Shown one piece after another: positions 47,958 through 58,470 of a stretch of DNA of 64,000 nt (positions are counted from its first letter, which is position 1; each line of letters starts with the position of its first letter). Under the pieces are notes generated by a model that searched no databases, was not told where the DNA came from, and saw only the letters and a list, made by a program, of their open reading frames with translations. The position numbers were made by a program, and so were the translations under genes. The DNA is from Choanephora cucurbitarum. Lineage: Eukaryota; Mucoromycota; Mucoromycetes; Mucorales; Choanephoraceae. The stretch lies in NCBI GenBank assembly GCA_025331435.1, contig JAIWNI010000005.1:62001-126000 (forward strand), in the 5' to 3' direction.

Positions 47958-49241
47958 TTTTTTTAGTTGATATATAACAAACGGCTCTCCTTGAAGTGCA
48001 AAACAAAAGGTATCAATGTAAGCTTTTAATTTATTGTACTTGCTTATTCACTTTGGCTAACGAGCAGGTCTAACTAGACAAAAAAATAAAGATAGATAAT
48101 ATTCATCTATCAATCACAATAAAAAATTTACTTTGTTCAAGTTTGGGCAATGTATCTATAGTAGATAATGTGTGGTCATCTTCGATGAATAAAGTTTCGT
48201 GTAAAACTTTCTGTTTCAAGTGTTACAGTTGTTCATATTCTTTGAGGTAGCTACATTTGAGGCACACTCGTATTGAATTTGTTTAAGCTCTTTATTTACA
48301 CATGATTGTGAGGAGATTGAGTGCAAGAAGAACGATTAGATATACCACATTTTGTACGAGAAAGTTCATCCCTTACAAAGAATCATAAAGTAAAGAATTG
48401 TCATGTTAACTTGTTTTATCCTGTTAAATGGTCTCTGCTGATCAAGGCACTCTATCACTGCTTGAAGAAATCATGGGTAAAAATTGGGTTGAAAGATAAT
48501 CGGATTCAGTTTTTTTTTGCCTTCAATATAAACTGCATTTTGATTACCTCGATATTGTTTTGTCTGAAAGCAATCTATCTATCTTTACTATCTTGTTTGT
48601 CTTAATACAACAGCTGCTCTGTTTAAATATAGCGATATTCTGAGAAATGCAATCTTATATCAAACACGCCCTTACATCAAACGGTGTTTCAGAGCTTGAA
48701 CTATATTCTAAAAAATCGCACTCCTAAATCAAACACTCCTGAATCGAGCAACTACTATAGCGATTTTTCTTGTTGCTTTCAACACAGTACATTTCTATAT
48801 GTAAATTTCTCTCAGCGTAATAAATATCACACGCTACACCAAAAATAAAAGCATTATGACTCTATGTCATCAACATAACTACGCGTTGTCAGCTAACCGC
48901 TCATCGTTGCTATTGCAAATGAAAACGAATAAATCATGACACGAAAGAGGTCTGTAGTGTTATGATAACCATGATTGACTAAAAAACGCTTATCAGCTAA
49001 AGATATCGAAAAGACGCCATTTCTTACTCTTTTTGCTCATTATGCTAACAAGCATCTCATGAACAGATTGAACCTGTATTGGATTGCTTTTTTCTCCAGC
49101 CGTATCTTTTGTTTCCTTTTCCTTTCGCAAAGCCAGGAATCTCAGTTTTGATCAAAATAGATTGCTTGTCATCAGACAAATAGCTATTTGGACACGGTCC
49201 CTGTTTGTATCCAAAAACAAACAAAATTTAAGTTTATTTTT
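47958..49241. other. Gene-free right flank of the repeat island
   Basis: AT-rich. Between about 48625 and 48765 the motif ATCAAACAC or its relatives occurs several times (near 48659, 48675, 48726), ending CTCCTGAATCGAGCA and flanked by direct copies of TATAGCGAT (near 48628 and 48756). Open frames at 48321-48605 and 49084-49272 have no family features. Confidence 0.5.
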
Positions 49242-49412
49242 ATGCAAAAAAGAAATCTGTTACGTAGTTTAGTTTGGCAACTCGGGAGTACTTTGCCTAC
49301 GTTTGACAGACCGCGAATAGGCATAGAGCTCATTGGTGAAACAGCACCTGATGTATCTGAATTTCAAAAGAGGGCATATCAAGCAAAAAAGAAAGTTCAA
49401 TCATCATCCTAA
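49242..49412 (+). CDS. Doubtful 56-residue open reading frame upstream of the inhibitor gene
   Basis: An ATG-initiated frame whose C-terminal part reads PRIGIELIGETAPDVSEFQK and AYQAKKKVQSSS, with codon choice and composition that look coding. It ends 83 bases before the inhibitor's ATG and only 8 bases before a good TATA box, so it would overlap that promoter region. It could be a small protein, the last exon of a gene I did not see, or chance. No family recognised. Confidence 0.3.
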   Translation: MQKRNLLRSLVWQLGSTLPTFDRPRIGIELIGETAPDVSEFQKRAYQAKKKVQSSS

Positions 49413-49419
49413 TTTCAAA

Positions 49420-49426
49420 TATAAAA
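49420..49426 (+). promoter_or_regulatory. TATA box of the proteinase inhibitor gene
   Basis: TATAAAA, 75 bases upstream of the ATG at 49495, followed by a C/T-rich leader. Good consensus and spacing. Confidence 0.55.
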
Positions 49427-49494
49427 GGCACTTCTCTTTTCGTTTTTTTTTCATTTTTTTCTCTTCTCTTCATCAAACAAATCAAGCTTAAATC

Positions 49495-49810
49495 ATGTCA
49501 TGTAAGTAACAATAGGGCTTTTATCGCGAAAATATTCAAGTAAATAACGTGTCTTGTGCTATCTATCTTAGCCCAATACATTGTTACTTTCAAGAGAGAT
49601 ACCCCTAGTGAAATCATTGAACAAAAGATCAAGGAAGTTGAAGCTTCTGGTGCCACTATTACCCACAGATACGACTCTGCTATCAAGGGTTTCTCCGTTG
49701 CTGTTCCTGATGATGCTGTCAACACCTTGTCCTTTGACCACGAACACATCACTGGTGTTGAAGCAGACGGTGAAGTTACCACTCAAGGCAAGTCTTTGCT
49801 CAAGGCTTAG
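49495..49810 (+). CDS. Proteinase inhibitor I9 domain protein (Pbi2-like)
   Basis: An 81-residue protein. The first coding exon is only 7 nt (49495-49501, ATGTCAT); a 70-nt intron (gtaagtaac...atcttag) leads to exon 49572-49810. The joined start MSSQYIVTFKRDTPSEIIEQ is the canonical opening of the I9 inhibitor / subtilisin propeptide-like fold. The middle ASGATITHRYDSAIKGFSV and the end HEHITGVEADGEV also fit. Stand-alone members such as yeast Pbi2 inhibit vacuolar proteinase B and help in vacuole fusion. No signal peptide is visible, so it should be cytosolic. Codons are biased toward C-ending forms, suggesting good expression. Confidence 0.9.
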
Positions 49811-51021
49811 ATAAGCACCATTACTTTTTTTCTATTATTTTCTTGTGTATAATGTGATTATATGTATATGTGTATACAAAACATAAAATAAAATGAAGGA
49901 ACTCTTTCCCTTTTTGTTTCAAAACATCGGGACAAATTTCATTTCTAGAAATTATTGTGCTTTGAAAAAATGAATTATACTGGCGAGTACCTGCTTTATT
50001 GATTCAGTACAAGTAAATGGGCAATAAGTTATCAGACTATGCTTTATCTCCAAACAGGTTTTGTACTTTTTTCCCTTGTTTGACGAATTAGGTACATGAC
50101 GACAGTATTGGAGCTTTGTTTGGTAATTTTCGTAAACAATAACTCTGAAGTCACTTTGACTGATTAAAAAAAATCATAGCGATTCCATTTGTGATCCTTT
50201 CGACAACTACAAAGTGCCCTGATACGCTAACTAAACTAACATGACTTTTTGCGATCTTATCAATAGAGAACCATGACAGCATTGTATGGGGCTGATTTTG
50301 GAAGCATTTTTCGATAATGCATAAAACCAAATGAAACAGAACTTTCCTTTTTAAGGTGAAAAATTTCTTTATTCTGGTAGTGCAAACATGGTTACTAGAT
50401 GCGAGATTTAGAAGAGAGATCAAGAGTGTTTCATCGTTTATTAAGTGATAGAGTAACTAGTATCTTAAGAAGTGGAAATTCAAGAACCACAAATGTCACT
50501 CTGACACTTATCCTGCTTGGCACAGTGAGCAAGAAATTTCCCTGTTGAATGTATCTAACTATACTCAGGGTCTATTCCTATAGTTGAGCTCATAATGTAA
50601 CCATAGAAACTAAGTTTCGTTTGACTATAGCTAATTTAGACAATACGGATATCCTTATCTCGTTGATGCACATTTCACGCTGCTGCTATTGGTAGAAATA
50701 CACGTCGATCTCAACAACCATGATAGAGTCTTTAGTCTTGAAGGATAAGTGCAAATGCACTATGTTGCTAACTTGTTTGAAACACTGTGTACCTTCACTA
50801 TATACTATAAAAAGTAATTAAACTTAAACTTGACATCTCCTATCAGGTGTAAGGTCAATTTTGATACACTTCTAAAATGTTCAAAAAGGAACCATGGCCT
50901 ATCATTGGGTGCAATTCAACTCAGGGGCGTGAATTTAAATAAAAATCAATAATTAAATGAAAAAAGGTGTTTTCCTTTTTCTCTTTTCTTCTCAAAAGCT
51001 TACTTTTTTTTGTATTCAAAA
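49811..51021. other. Intergenic region upstream of the SANT-like gene
   Basis: About 1.2 kb, AT-rich. The frame at 50151-50423 (-) has no recognisable features. The last 60 bases before 51022 are T-rich. No other signal. Confidence 0.55.
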
Positions 51022-51953
51022 ATGCAATCAGCAATTCACTTTAATTCTCAGCGCAAGGTTCGTGGTAGATGGAGCAAAGAAAAGCTTAGATTTGCTGTAA
51101 AGACAGCAGCCAATGAAAAACCATGGTCGCAACATAGACGCCTTGAGGATGCATGGAAGGATGTTGCTGATAAGGTCAATGGGGTCTTCAGCGATGAAGT
51201 CCCATTGAATCCTAGAGTGGTGAAAAGATGCATCTTAGAAGAAGCAAGGCGAGTATACTCGCAACCAAAATCTGAGAACGCCATAGACGGTATGCCTGCT
51301 GATACCGAATATGAAGCCTATTGTTGTGAAGTTGTCAAGGGAGTACGTTTCATTCGCTTCTGCTTTTTGGATAACATCAGTAACGTTTGTGATAGGATAC
51401 CCGTAGTAGAAAAGGCAAAGGAAGAGCTATTACTCAAGAGCAAGAAAATGATTGTGATGCCGAACTGACAAGAAAGCGCTTGAAGACAATCCTACCAGCT
51501 ACAAGTGTTATTCAAGGAAGAAGTGATTCAAATGTACCTGAATCTAGCACGACATCTAAGGAAAGTAAGCAAGAGAAGCTGCCTTCTTCTGAAGATCTAT
51601 ACACAAAGATTGTCTTTGGTAGCGAAGGAGATATCAGCAACCCTATCAGTAATTCATCTAGCGAAAAGCCATCGGAGGAAGAAAATCTTATGATTGAAAG
51701 TACTGAGAGAACATCGAATAGAACTGGAGTGAATACAATTGCCTTTGCGAACGATATGGACGACAAGATCCGCCGTCGAATTGACTCGCTGGAAAACAAA
51801 GTAGACGTGCTGATACAAAACCAACAAAAGATTCTGAATGTCATGGCTATAATGGATAAAAATAGAAGCCTAGAGAGCATACAGAGAAGTCAAGAGCTTG
51901 AGCGCATTTCTTCTTTACTACACCAAATTCTTAACAAAAAAGCACTTTCTTGA
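51022..51953 (+). CDS. Hypothetical protein with SANT/trihelix-like N-terminus and C-terminal coiled coil
   Basis: A 292-residue protein from exons 51022-51342 and 51396-51953, joined across a 53-nt intron (gtacgt...gtgatag) that moves from VVKG to DTRSRKGKG and keeps frame. Residues about 15-85 (RGRWSKEKLRFAVKTAAN, then AWKDVADKVNG and NPRVVKRCILEEARRVY) have the spaced Trp and helix pattern of Myb/SANT or trihelix DNA-binding domains, with W at the first and second helix. The middle is Ser/Glu-rich and disordered. The C-terminus (IRRRIDSLENKVDVLIQNQQ) is a heptad-type coiled coil, so it may dimerise. I do not recognise the family; a DNA-binding role is inference from fold-like pattern only. 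No neighbour suggests a function. Confidence 0.7.
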
Positions 51954-52366
51954 AAAAAAAAAGTCAAGTATTTGTAAATTCCATTCGTACTTCACAAGGC
52001 ATTCATGTGCTTGTCAACTGGAAGAAGATGAACCTTAGTGCATGTGCTTGTATTGTTACCTCCTTAAATACATACAAAGTTGCTTACATTTGTTTGACGA
52101 CAAGGAAGACATTTGTTCCTACTGTCGATACCCAAAAAGGCAGTTACTAGAAATGTATATATACAACTGGTATCTTCAAACCGTCACAGGTGAATGAAAA
52201 ATAGGCTTTAAACTGTTTCTTGAATGAGTTTGCGAAGGATCGCTTGATCAATCAAAAGTCACACAGCCGTCTCTTTTTTTTTACCTTCTCTTCTTTTTTT
52301 CTGCTTTTTGCTTTTTGATTTTTGCTTTTCTGTAAATACATATTTCTTAAGCATATCAACTTTATC
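51954..52366. other. Intergenic region between the SANT-like gene and the RNase gene
   Basis: About 410 bp. A short frame at 51950-52150 has no features. A T-rich tract (52268-52330) lies just upstream of the RNase start. No other signal. Confidence 0.55.
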
Positions 52367-55153
52367 ATGTGGAGGATAGCTTTCGCCAAGCAAACAGCTA
52401 TTCGTTTATCAAGCTGCTCTCGCTTGCCTCGGTTTACAGCAAGATACAAGCATCAAATGCCTATTGAGCCAGTGGGAGCAGTAGAAGCAACAAAGTTGGA
52501 CACTTTGTTGGAATCCTATCTGTTACCAGTTATGCCTGAGAAATTGACTGCATTACCTCTAATTGAGCTCGGTGATTATGTTGAAGTGTTTAGGTAACTA
52601 CACCTTATCAATTCAAAACCAACTGTATTGAGCCCCTCTAAAATTGACTTGCATTATAGAAATGGACAATACAGTGGCATGGTAGTAGGACAAAAAAAAT
52701 CAAGTGGTGGCTTACAGCAGTTGACAGTATTGTTAAGAAATGGCCATTTGTTCGAAGTGCGCAGTGATAATGTTGCTTTTCAAATCAAAGGCTTTTCAAG
52801 TTCGCAGCAAGTAACACAGACTGTTGTCGATTCATTTAATTTAAGAGATGTGGATGCAAATGGTGTCTTACAGAATATATCTCCAGCATACAACAGAGCT
52901 ATCCAGCATTACCAGCGCACACTCCAACTGAACAAAGGTCTTGCTCACATGCGTCTCCAACAACTTTATAAACCTTTTATCGACAAAGACAACGAAACAC
53001 AAGTATCTCTTGATCAGCTTGCTTCTTATGCCTTCAAGACAAAGAAACCTACAACATTAGAACGTCATGTTACGTTTTTGCATTTAGTGGCAGACAATAT
53101 TCATTTTGTACCTACGTTAGATGTTAGAGGATCAAATATGTGGTTACTTCGCTCTCAAAAAGAATCCGAAAAAATCGGCCAGATTATCCAATCCATTCGT
53201 ACTCGAGATAGTTCATACACTGGATTCTTAAACCGCATTAAGCCCTTGATTGAATTCTACAATACTCATGCTGATCCTGTTCTAGGCACCTTCTCTCATA
53301 CATCGCTTGAACTAGTATCCAAACTCACTGAACGCTTAAAACCATCTGATGCAACTTTCATCAACTTTGTAGCTGATTGGGTTAAATCACCTTCCATCAT
53401 CGTTGCTTCACCTCACGAAGTATTTGTACCTACCTTGTTGAAGGCATTAAAATGCTACAATGATCTCTTCTTTGATCGTTCTCTTGCAGTTCGGTTCTTG
53501 AAAGAGGTAGGCATGTTTCAACCCTGGAGTAACATTGGATTATTAGAGAATGCGCCTGTAGCAGGTGAATTTTACTGGACTCAAAAGGCAGAGGCAAGCA
53601 ATCGCAGAATGAAGGCTTATGCTGATGCGTTCTTGGCAGGCGACGAATCTGTCTTTAACGATAAAGATATCTATTCGTCTGTTCGACATGATTTCGGCAA
53701 TTTGCCAGTTTATACCATTGATGACGCTTCTGCTAAAGAAATCGATGATGGTATTTCTATTGAACATATACCCACAGATAATTCAGCTTGGCTGCATGTT
53801 CATATTGCAGACCCTACTACTTTTATCTCGCCTACACATGAACTAGCACAGATTATGCTCCAAAAGGCGCAGACACTTTACTTGCCAGAACAGCATTTCC
53901 CAATGTTAGATCAAGAATTATCCTCCAAAAAGCTTAGTTTGGGTGATACAGCTCATACCAACAAGCTAGGATCGCAGTATGCATTGACCTTCAGTACACG
54001 TATAGATCAGCATGGCAATTTATTGGATTACAAAGTACGCCCTAGTCTAGTAAAAAATGTAACCAAGATCTACTATGATGATTTAGACGAGTTCTTGAAA
54101 CCCAAGGCCTATGCAATGCACGATCCACTAGTTGATCTGACAACTTCATTCGCCCATCCATCACAGGATGCTTTTGCACTCGAAGGAGAGAAACCATCAT
54201 CCACTGTACCTGAACATGCCAAGAAGGACTTACTCGACCTCTTTACTATGGCTAACAAGCATTCGGCTAAGCGTATTCAACAAGGCGCTGTTCTCTTCAG
54301 CAAAGCAAGTCCTGTAGTTGATATCATGCCAGCCTGTCTCGATTTGCCCCCTTTCCAATTCAATAAGCCTTCGTATCCCTCTCACCTACCTGCCGTTCGC
54401 GTCAAGCTGGATAAGTCAGCCTATTCTCCAGCCCGCTTAATGGTAGCTGAAACTATGATTATGGGTGGGCGTATTGCTAGTAAGTTCGCAGGCGACCAAG
54501 GCATTGCGCTTCCCTTCAGAACACAATCATGGAATCCCAATGCTACAACTAGCGATCTGAACCTTCGTCAAGAGATGATGGACAGCCGTGACCCTCATAC
54601 AGGTATGATCAAGATGCAAGATATGATGCGATTCATGTCGATCTTGCCACCAACCACAATCACAACCGAGGCTGGACTTCCTCATGTAGTCATGGGCATT
54701 CAAGATGGGTACACGCGTGCCACTTCACCTTTACGTCGATACATGGATATGATTGTCCATTGGCAACTCAAGTCACATCTAATTGGCCAAGGTCCTGTCT
54801 TTTCTGCTGATCAGCTCCAGTCTATAGGATCACGTATTATGACACGCGAAAAGCAATTGGCTTTACTCCAGCAACGTAGTATTCAATTCTGGGTAGTTCA
54901 TATGTTGGATCGTATGCGTGCCGATGGATTTACACAGCATAAGGAGTGGCATTGTGTTGTCAATATGCCATCGCGTGTTGCTTTGACTGACTTGGGTGGT
55001 GCTATGGATGTAGCTACAGGCACTATTCTAGAATTGGGTGTACGTGGTCGCATTGAGAAACTTCATCGTGAAGTTCAAGTGGGTGAGGTGGTCAAAGTGC
55101 GCGTTTCCAGCTTAGATACTTTGGCAGGCAGAGTAAATTTAGAATTGATTTAA
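52367..55153 (+). CDS. Mitochondrial RNase II-type exoribonuclease (Dss1/Cyt-4-like)
   Basis: A 915-residue protein from exons 52367-52593 and 52633-55153, joined over a 39-nt intron so that DYVEVF continues into SPSKIDLHYRNGQYSG. The N-terminus (MWRIAFAKQTAIRLSSCSRL) is basic and hydrophobic without acids, as for mitochondrial import. The RNB domain begins near YTIDDASAKEIDDGISIE, which carries the catalytic Asp cluster. It continues through HVHIADPTTFI, ALTFSTRID and the C-terminal YTRATSPLRRYMDMIVHWQL. The homologues Dss1 (yeast) and Cyt-4 (Neurospora) are 3'-5' exonucleases of the mitochondrial RNA degradosome. A C-terminal S1-like region ends the protein. The next gene is convergent, about 100 bp away. 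Confidence 0.92.
52594..52632 (+). other. 39-nt intron
   Basis: From gtaact to tattgag with a CCAAC that could serve as branch site. It is phase 2. The upstream frame stops inside it (TAA in gtaac), and removing 39 nt restores a continuous RNase protein. Confidence 0.8.
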
Positions 55154-55253
55154 TCATGTTTATATAGACCATAATTGTAAAATAGGGCAAAGATAATCGA
55201 AAGAAAATAAAAAAAGTATAGATTCTAGTGTTTCTTTTATACATGATTTATTT

Positions 55254-56350
55254 CTAATTACAATGGACCCAATCTCTTGGGTTCTGTAGCACTTCAACTA
55301 AAGCAGCTTCTGGAGAGCCCTTCTTAGGCTCGTGCATATATTCCCATCGTGCTGTCAAGGGCATAGTCATGAGAATAGATTCCACTCGAGCACAAGGTGT
55401 AGCTAATCCAAATTTAGTACCTCGATCCCAGATCAAGTTAAACTCAACATAACGGCCTCGACGAATCTGTTGCCAATCCACCATCTCTGTTGTAAATGGC
55501 ATATCCTTACGCTTTTCTAATATTGGGACGTAAGATGGCAAAAATCGATTACCCATTTCTTGAACAAATTTGAAAATCTCTTCTGCAGGTGCACTATTGA
55601 AATCGTCAAAAAAGATACCACCAATACCACGAGCCTCTTGACGATGTTTGTTTAGAAAGTAGAGATCACAGGCTTTTTTCATTTTGGGGTAATAGGATGG
55701 ATCGAACTTGTTACAGCCTTCCTGATAGACTTGATGGAAAAATGTGGCATCTTCTTCAAATAGATAGACAGGCGTCAGATCCGCTCCACCACCAAACCAC
55801 CAAAGCTTGGGAGTACCATCTGAATTCATCACTTCAAAGTAACGATAGTTCATATGAACAGTAGGTGCATTTGGATTTTTGGCATGCATCACAAGTGAAA
55901 TACCAGTGACGAAAAAAGGCACAGTGTCATTTGTATCTTCTATCTCTTTACCTCGATCTTGTCGCATTTGACGGATAGCTTCAGGTGTCAATTCGGAATA
56001 AACTACAGAAACAGCTACACCTGCCTTCTCCATGACAGCACCATCAGACATCACAGCTGTGATACCTTCTCCACCATGTTCAGATCGCTCCCATACAGTA
56101 CGAGTAAACTTGCCTTGACCATCCACTGCTTCGATGGTTGAGCAAATACGATCTTGTAAATTTTTCACGAATGCTTCCATGCGAAGTCTTAAGGGTGCAT
56201 TTTTACCAGGAAGACCTTTTGATCTCTGTCAATGAAGAACAAGCAACTGGTTAATTACTCCAAAAGTTATTGTTCAATGTAAGTTTGAATACTAACCATA
56301 GCTTGATCGTTTTGGTAAATTGCATATTTAGATGAGAGGGATGAGACCAT
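55254..56350 (-). CDS. HEM13: Coproporphyrinogen III oxidase (oxygen-dependent)
   Basis: A 341-residue enzyme of haem synthesis from exons 56350-56297 and 56225-55254, intron gttagt...gacag. It converts coproporphyrinogen III to protoporphyrinogen IX with O2. Family features: the start of the conserved core APLRLRMEAF, GITAVMSDGAVMEKAGV, ISLVMHAKNPNAPTVHMNYRYF, WWFGGGADLTPVYLFEEDA, RGIGGIFFDDFN, and GRYVEFNLIWDRGTKFGL near the C-terminus. The length is close to yeast Hem13 (328). Exon 1 encodes 18 residues (MVSSLSSKYAIYQNDQAM) with no obvious mitochondrial presequence, so the enzyme is likely cytosolic, as in yeast. Confidence 0.96.
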
Positions 56351-57678
56351 GTTTTGAGAATATGTTGGTTATTAGAATAGATAATAGACTTTAGTAAGAA
56401 AGAAAGAGAGAGAAATAATCCTTTCTTTTTAAGCTTTATTGCTTTTTTGGCATTTTTGATAGAGTGGGACATCGAATGATTTTTCTGGCAGTGGCGTGAT
56501 AAAGATTATGCTCTTGTTACACAAAGACTACCAATTGTTGTGTAGTCAGCATTTGAAGTATATGTGTGGCTATAAAACAAGAGCTATGCTGAACAGTGAA
56601 CAAGACTAAATGAAGCGATTGATTGCACCAATAGAAACAGCTTGTGTTCATGATTTATCTCTTTCATCATTTGAGAGTTGATATGTCTAAATTGCTTTGA
56701 ATTGGAAATAACAAATAAAGCTTACCCTCGGATCTTCTTTTACCTCTTTTACTTGATGAAGGCAACATTCAAAATGCTTTCCTCAGAAACAGAACATCTT
56801 CCCATGTCTTTTTTCAAATTAGATATGAATGTGTTGTATTAGATATCATGCTATTAGTAGTAGTACATCTCTCTAATCCTATTTCATCTTAGCTTGCTCG
56901 GATTCTTTCTTTTTGTATTTAAATAATTACTGCTAATTAAAGCCGTCAAGGCATTAGATCTCTCATCTGTTCTTCTCCCTTTGAACAGACAGTTGTGCTG
57001 CTCATAAGCATGCTTTGGCAGTAGTCTACTCCTCACGTTTTATTCACCGCTTTGGAGAGCTCATGAAGTAAGCGGCGTGACTCTCCAATCACTTTTTCTA
57101 AAGTATCAAAGATTCAAAGCGACGTATCGGATAGCTAACATTAGTTGCAAAGACTTCTCTTCTTCAGCATGATTTATGCCAATATGAGTAAACTGGATAC
57201 CTCTTTAAACTTTGGCAATTATGACTGCGAAAAAATCATTTCTTAGCATTGAGCATCCCTCTTTTCTCTTAAAAGACGGTCTCAAGCATATCATACATGC
57301 AGCAAAGGAGGTATGCCTTAAGAAATAAAGGAGAAGAAAAAGACAAGTTAAATACAAGATTAAATCGATCTATCTATATGATATTGCTCTTTCAGCAATT
57401 TCATAAGCTCTTCAGTAACAATAGACTCTGTAGGATAAGCCACCCAATATAAGCCAATCAAATCAACTTGCTGATGTAAATTTTTCTGAGTCTTGGACCT
57501 CCACCTTAACAAGTGTGAAGCAAAGGCGAAAATTTTTTTTTCTTCCTCTTTCGTTTTTCAACGTATATTTATCGTAAGTGGAAGAGACGATGGACATTGA
57601 ACAAAAGCGACCAGAGCAACCAATAAGCGCAGTTATTAACAACAACAAACCTTTTACTATTCTTTGAATCGTTAGAAC
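56351..57678. other. Divergent intergenic region between HEM13 and eL28
   Basis: About 1.3 kb holding both promoters. A hairpin TTGGAGAGCTCA...TGACTCTCCAA lies at 57051-57088. Just before the eL28 start there is a long T/C tract (57525-57560), typical of ribosomal protein gene leaders. No additional gene. Confidence 0.55.
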
Positions 57679-58215
57679 ATGAGTTCCGAATTGGTCTGGG
57701 CTATCATCAGAAACAACAACTCTTTCCTTGTTAAGCGTCCTGGTGTTCAATTCTCCTCTGAACCCTCCAACTTGACCAACGTTAACTCCTTCAAGTACTC
57801 TGGTCTCGCTAACTACAAGGTAATATACAATGTGTGTGTGATCTAGACATCGAGACTGATATATATATATTTTGTAGTCTGTTGCTATCATCCCTGCTGC
57901 CCGTGGTGTCCGTGTCACTACCCGCAAGGCCAAGAAGCAAAACTCTCCTGCCAAGTCTGCTAACTCTGTTGTTATTGCCAAGACCCGCCGTCAAACTTCC
58001 AAGGCTGTTGCTAACTTGATTGCCAAGAGCAAGTACAGACCCGATCTCCGTGCTGTAAGTAGATACACTCTATGTGTTGTACTGTCTATTCATTTCGTTT
58101 TTTTTTATTATTATAGGCTGCCGTTGCTCGTGCCTCTGCTATCCTCTCTACTCAACAACCCAAGAAGGTTCATGCTAAGCGTGAAGCTAAGGGTCCCCGT
58201 GCCCAAAAGAACTAA
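57679..58215 (+). CDS. RPL28: Large ribosomal subunit protein eL28
   Basis: A 138-residue protein from exons 57679-57819, 57878-58054 and 58117-58215; all junctions fall between codons. It begins [20 protein letters not shown], the usual eL28 opening, and continues [20 protein letters not shown]. The middle and end are basic ([18 protein letters not shown]). eL28 belongs to the 60S subunit; budding yeast lacks it, but other fungi and animals have it. Codon choice is clearly skewed toward C-ending codons compared with neighbouring genes, as expected for high expression. The family is sure. Confidence 0.96.
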
Positions 58216-58470
58216 GTTTCTTTTTTGACTCTAAGCGCGTCTATTTAATCACCTTCTTTAAAAAAGAAAATAAAAGGAGAGGGTAATTAGATTCTTATCC
58301 AGAAAACAACAAGATAGACAATGTCTTTACTATTGTGGCTTGGCCAACACTTTATTTTATTTTTTGTTTAAATATGTTATATGTGTAGAGGAAAGAGGGA
58401 GATGAATGGCGTGTATTAGTGATTGTAAGTTGTATATGACGATGAATAAGAGAGAAATAATGTATGAAAT

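Noticed and set aside
57051..57088. Hairpin TTGGAGAGCTCA...TGACTCTCCAA as a terminator or RNA gene
   Set aside because: A single short stem in a eukaryotic intergenic region; no neighbouring signals support an RNA gene.
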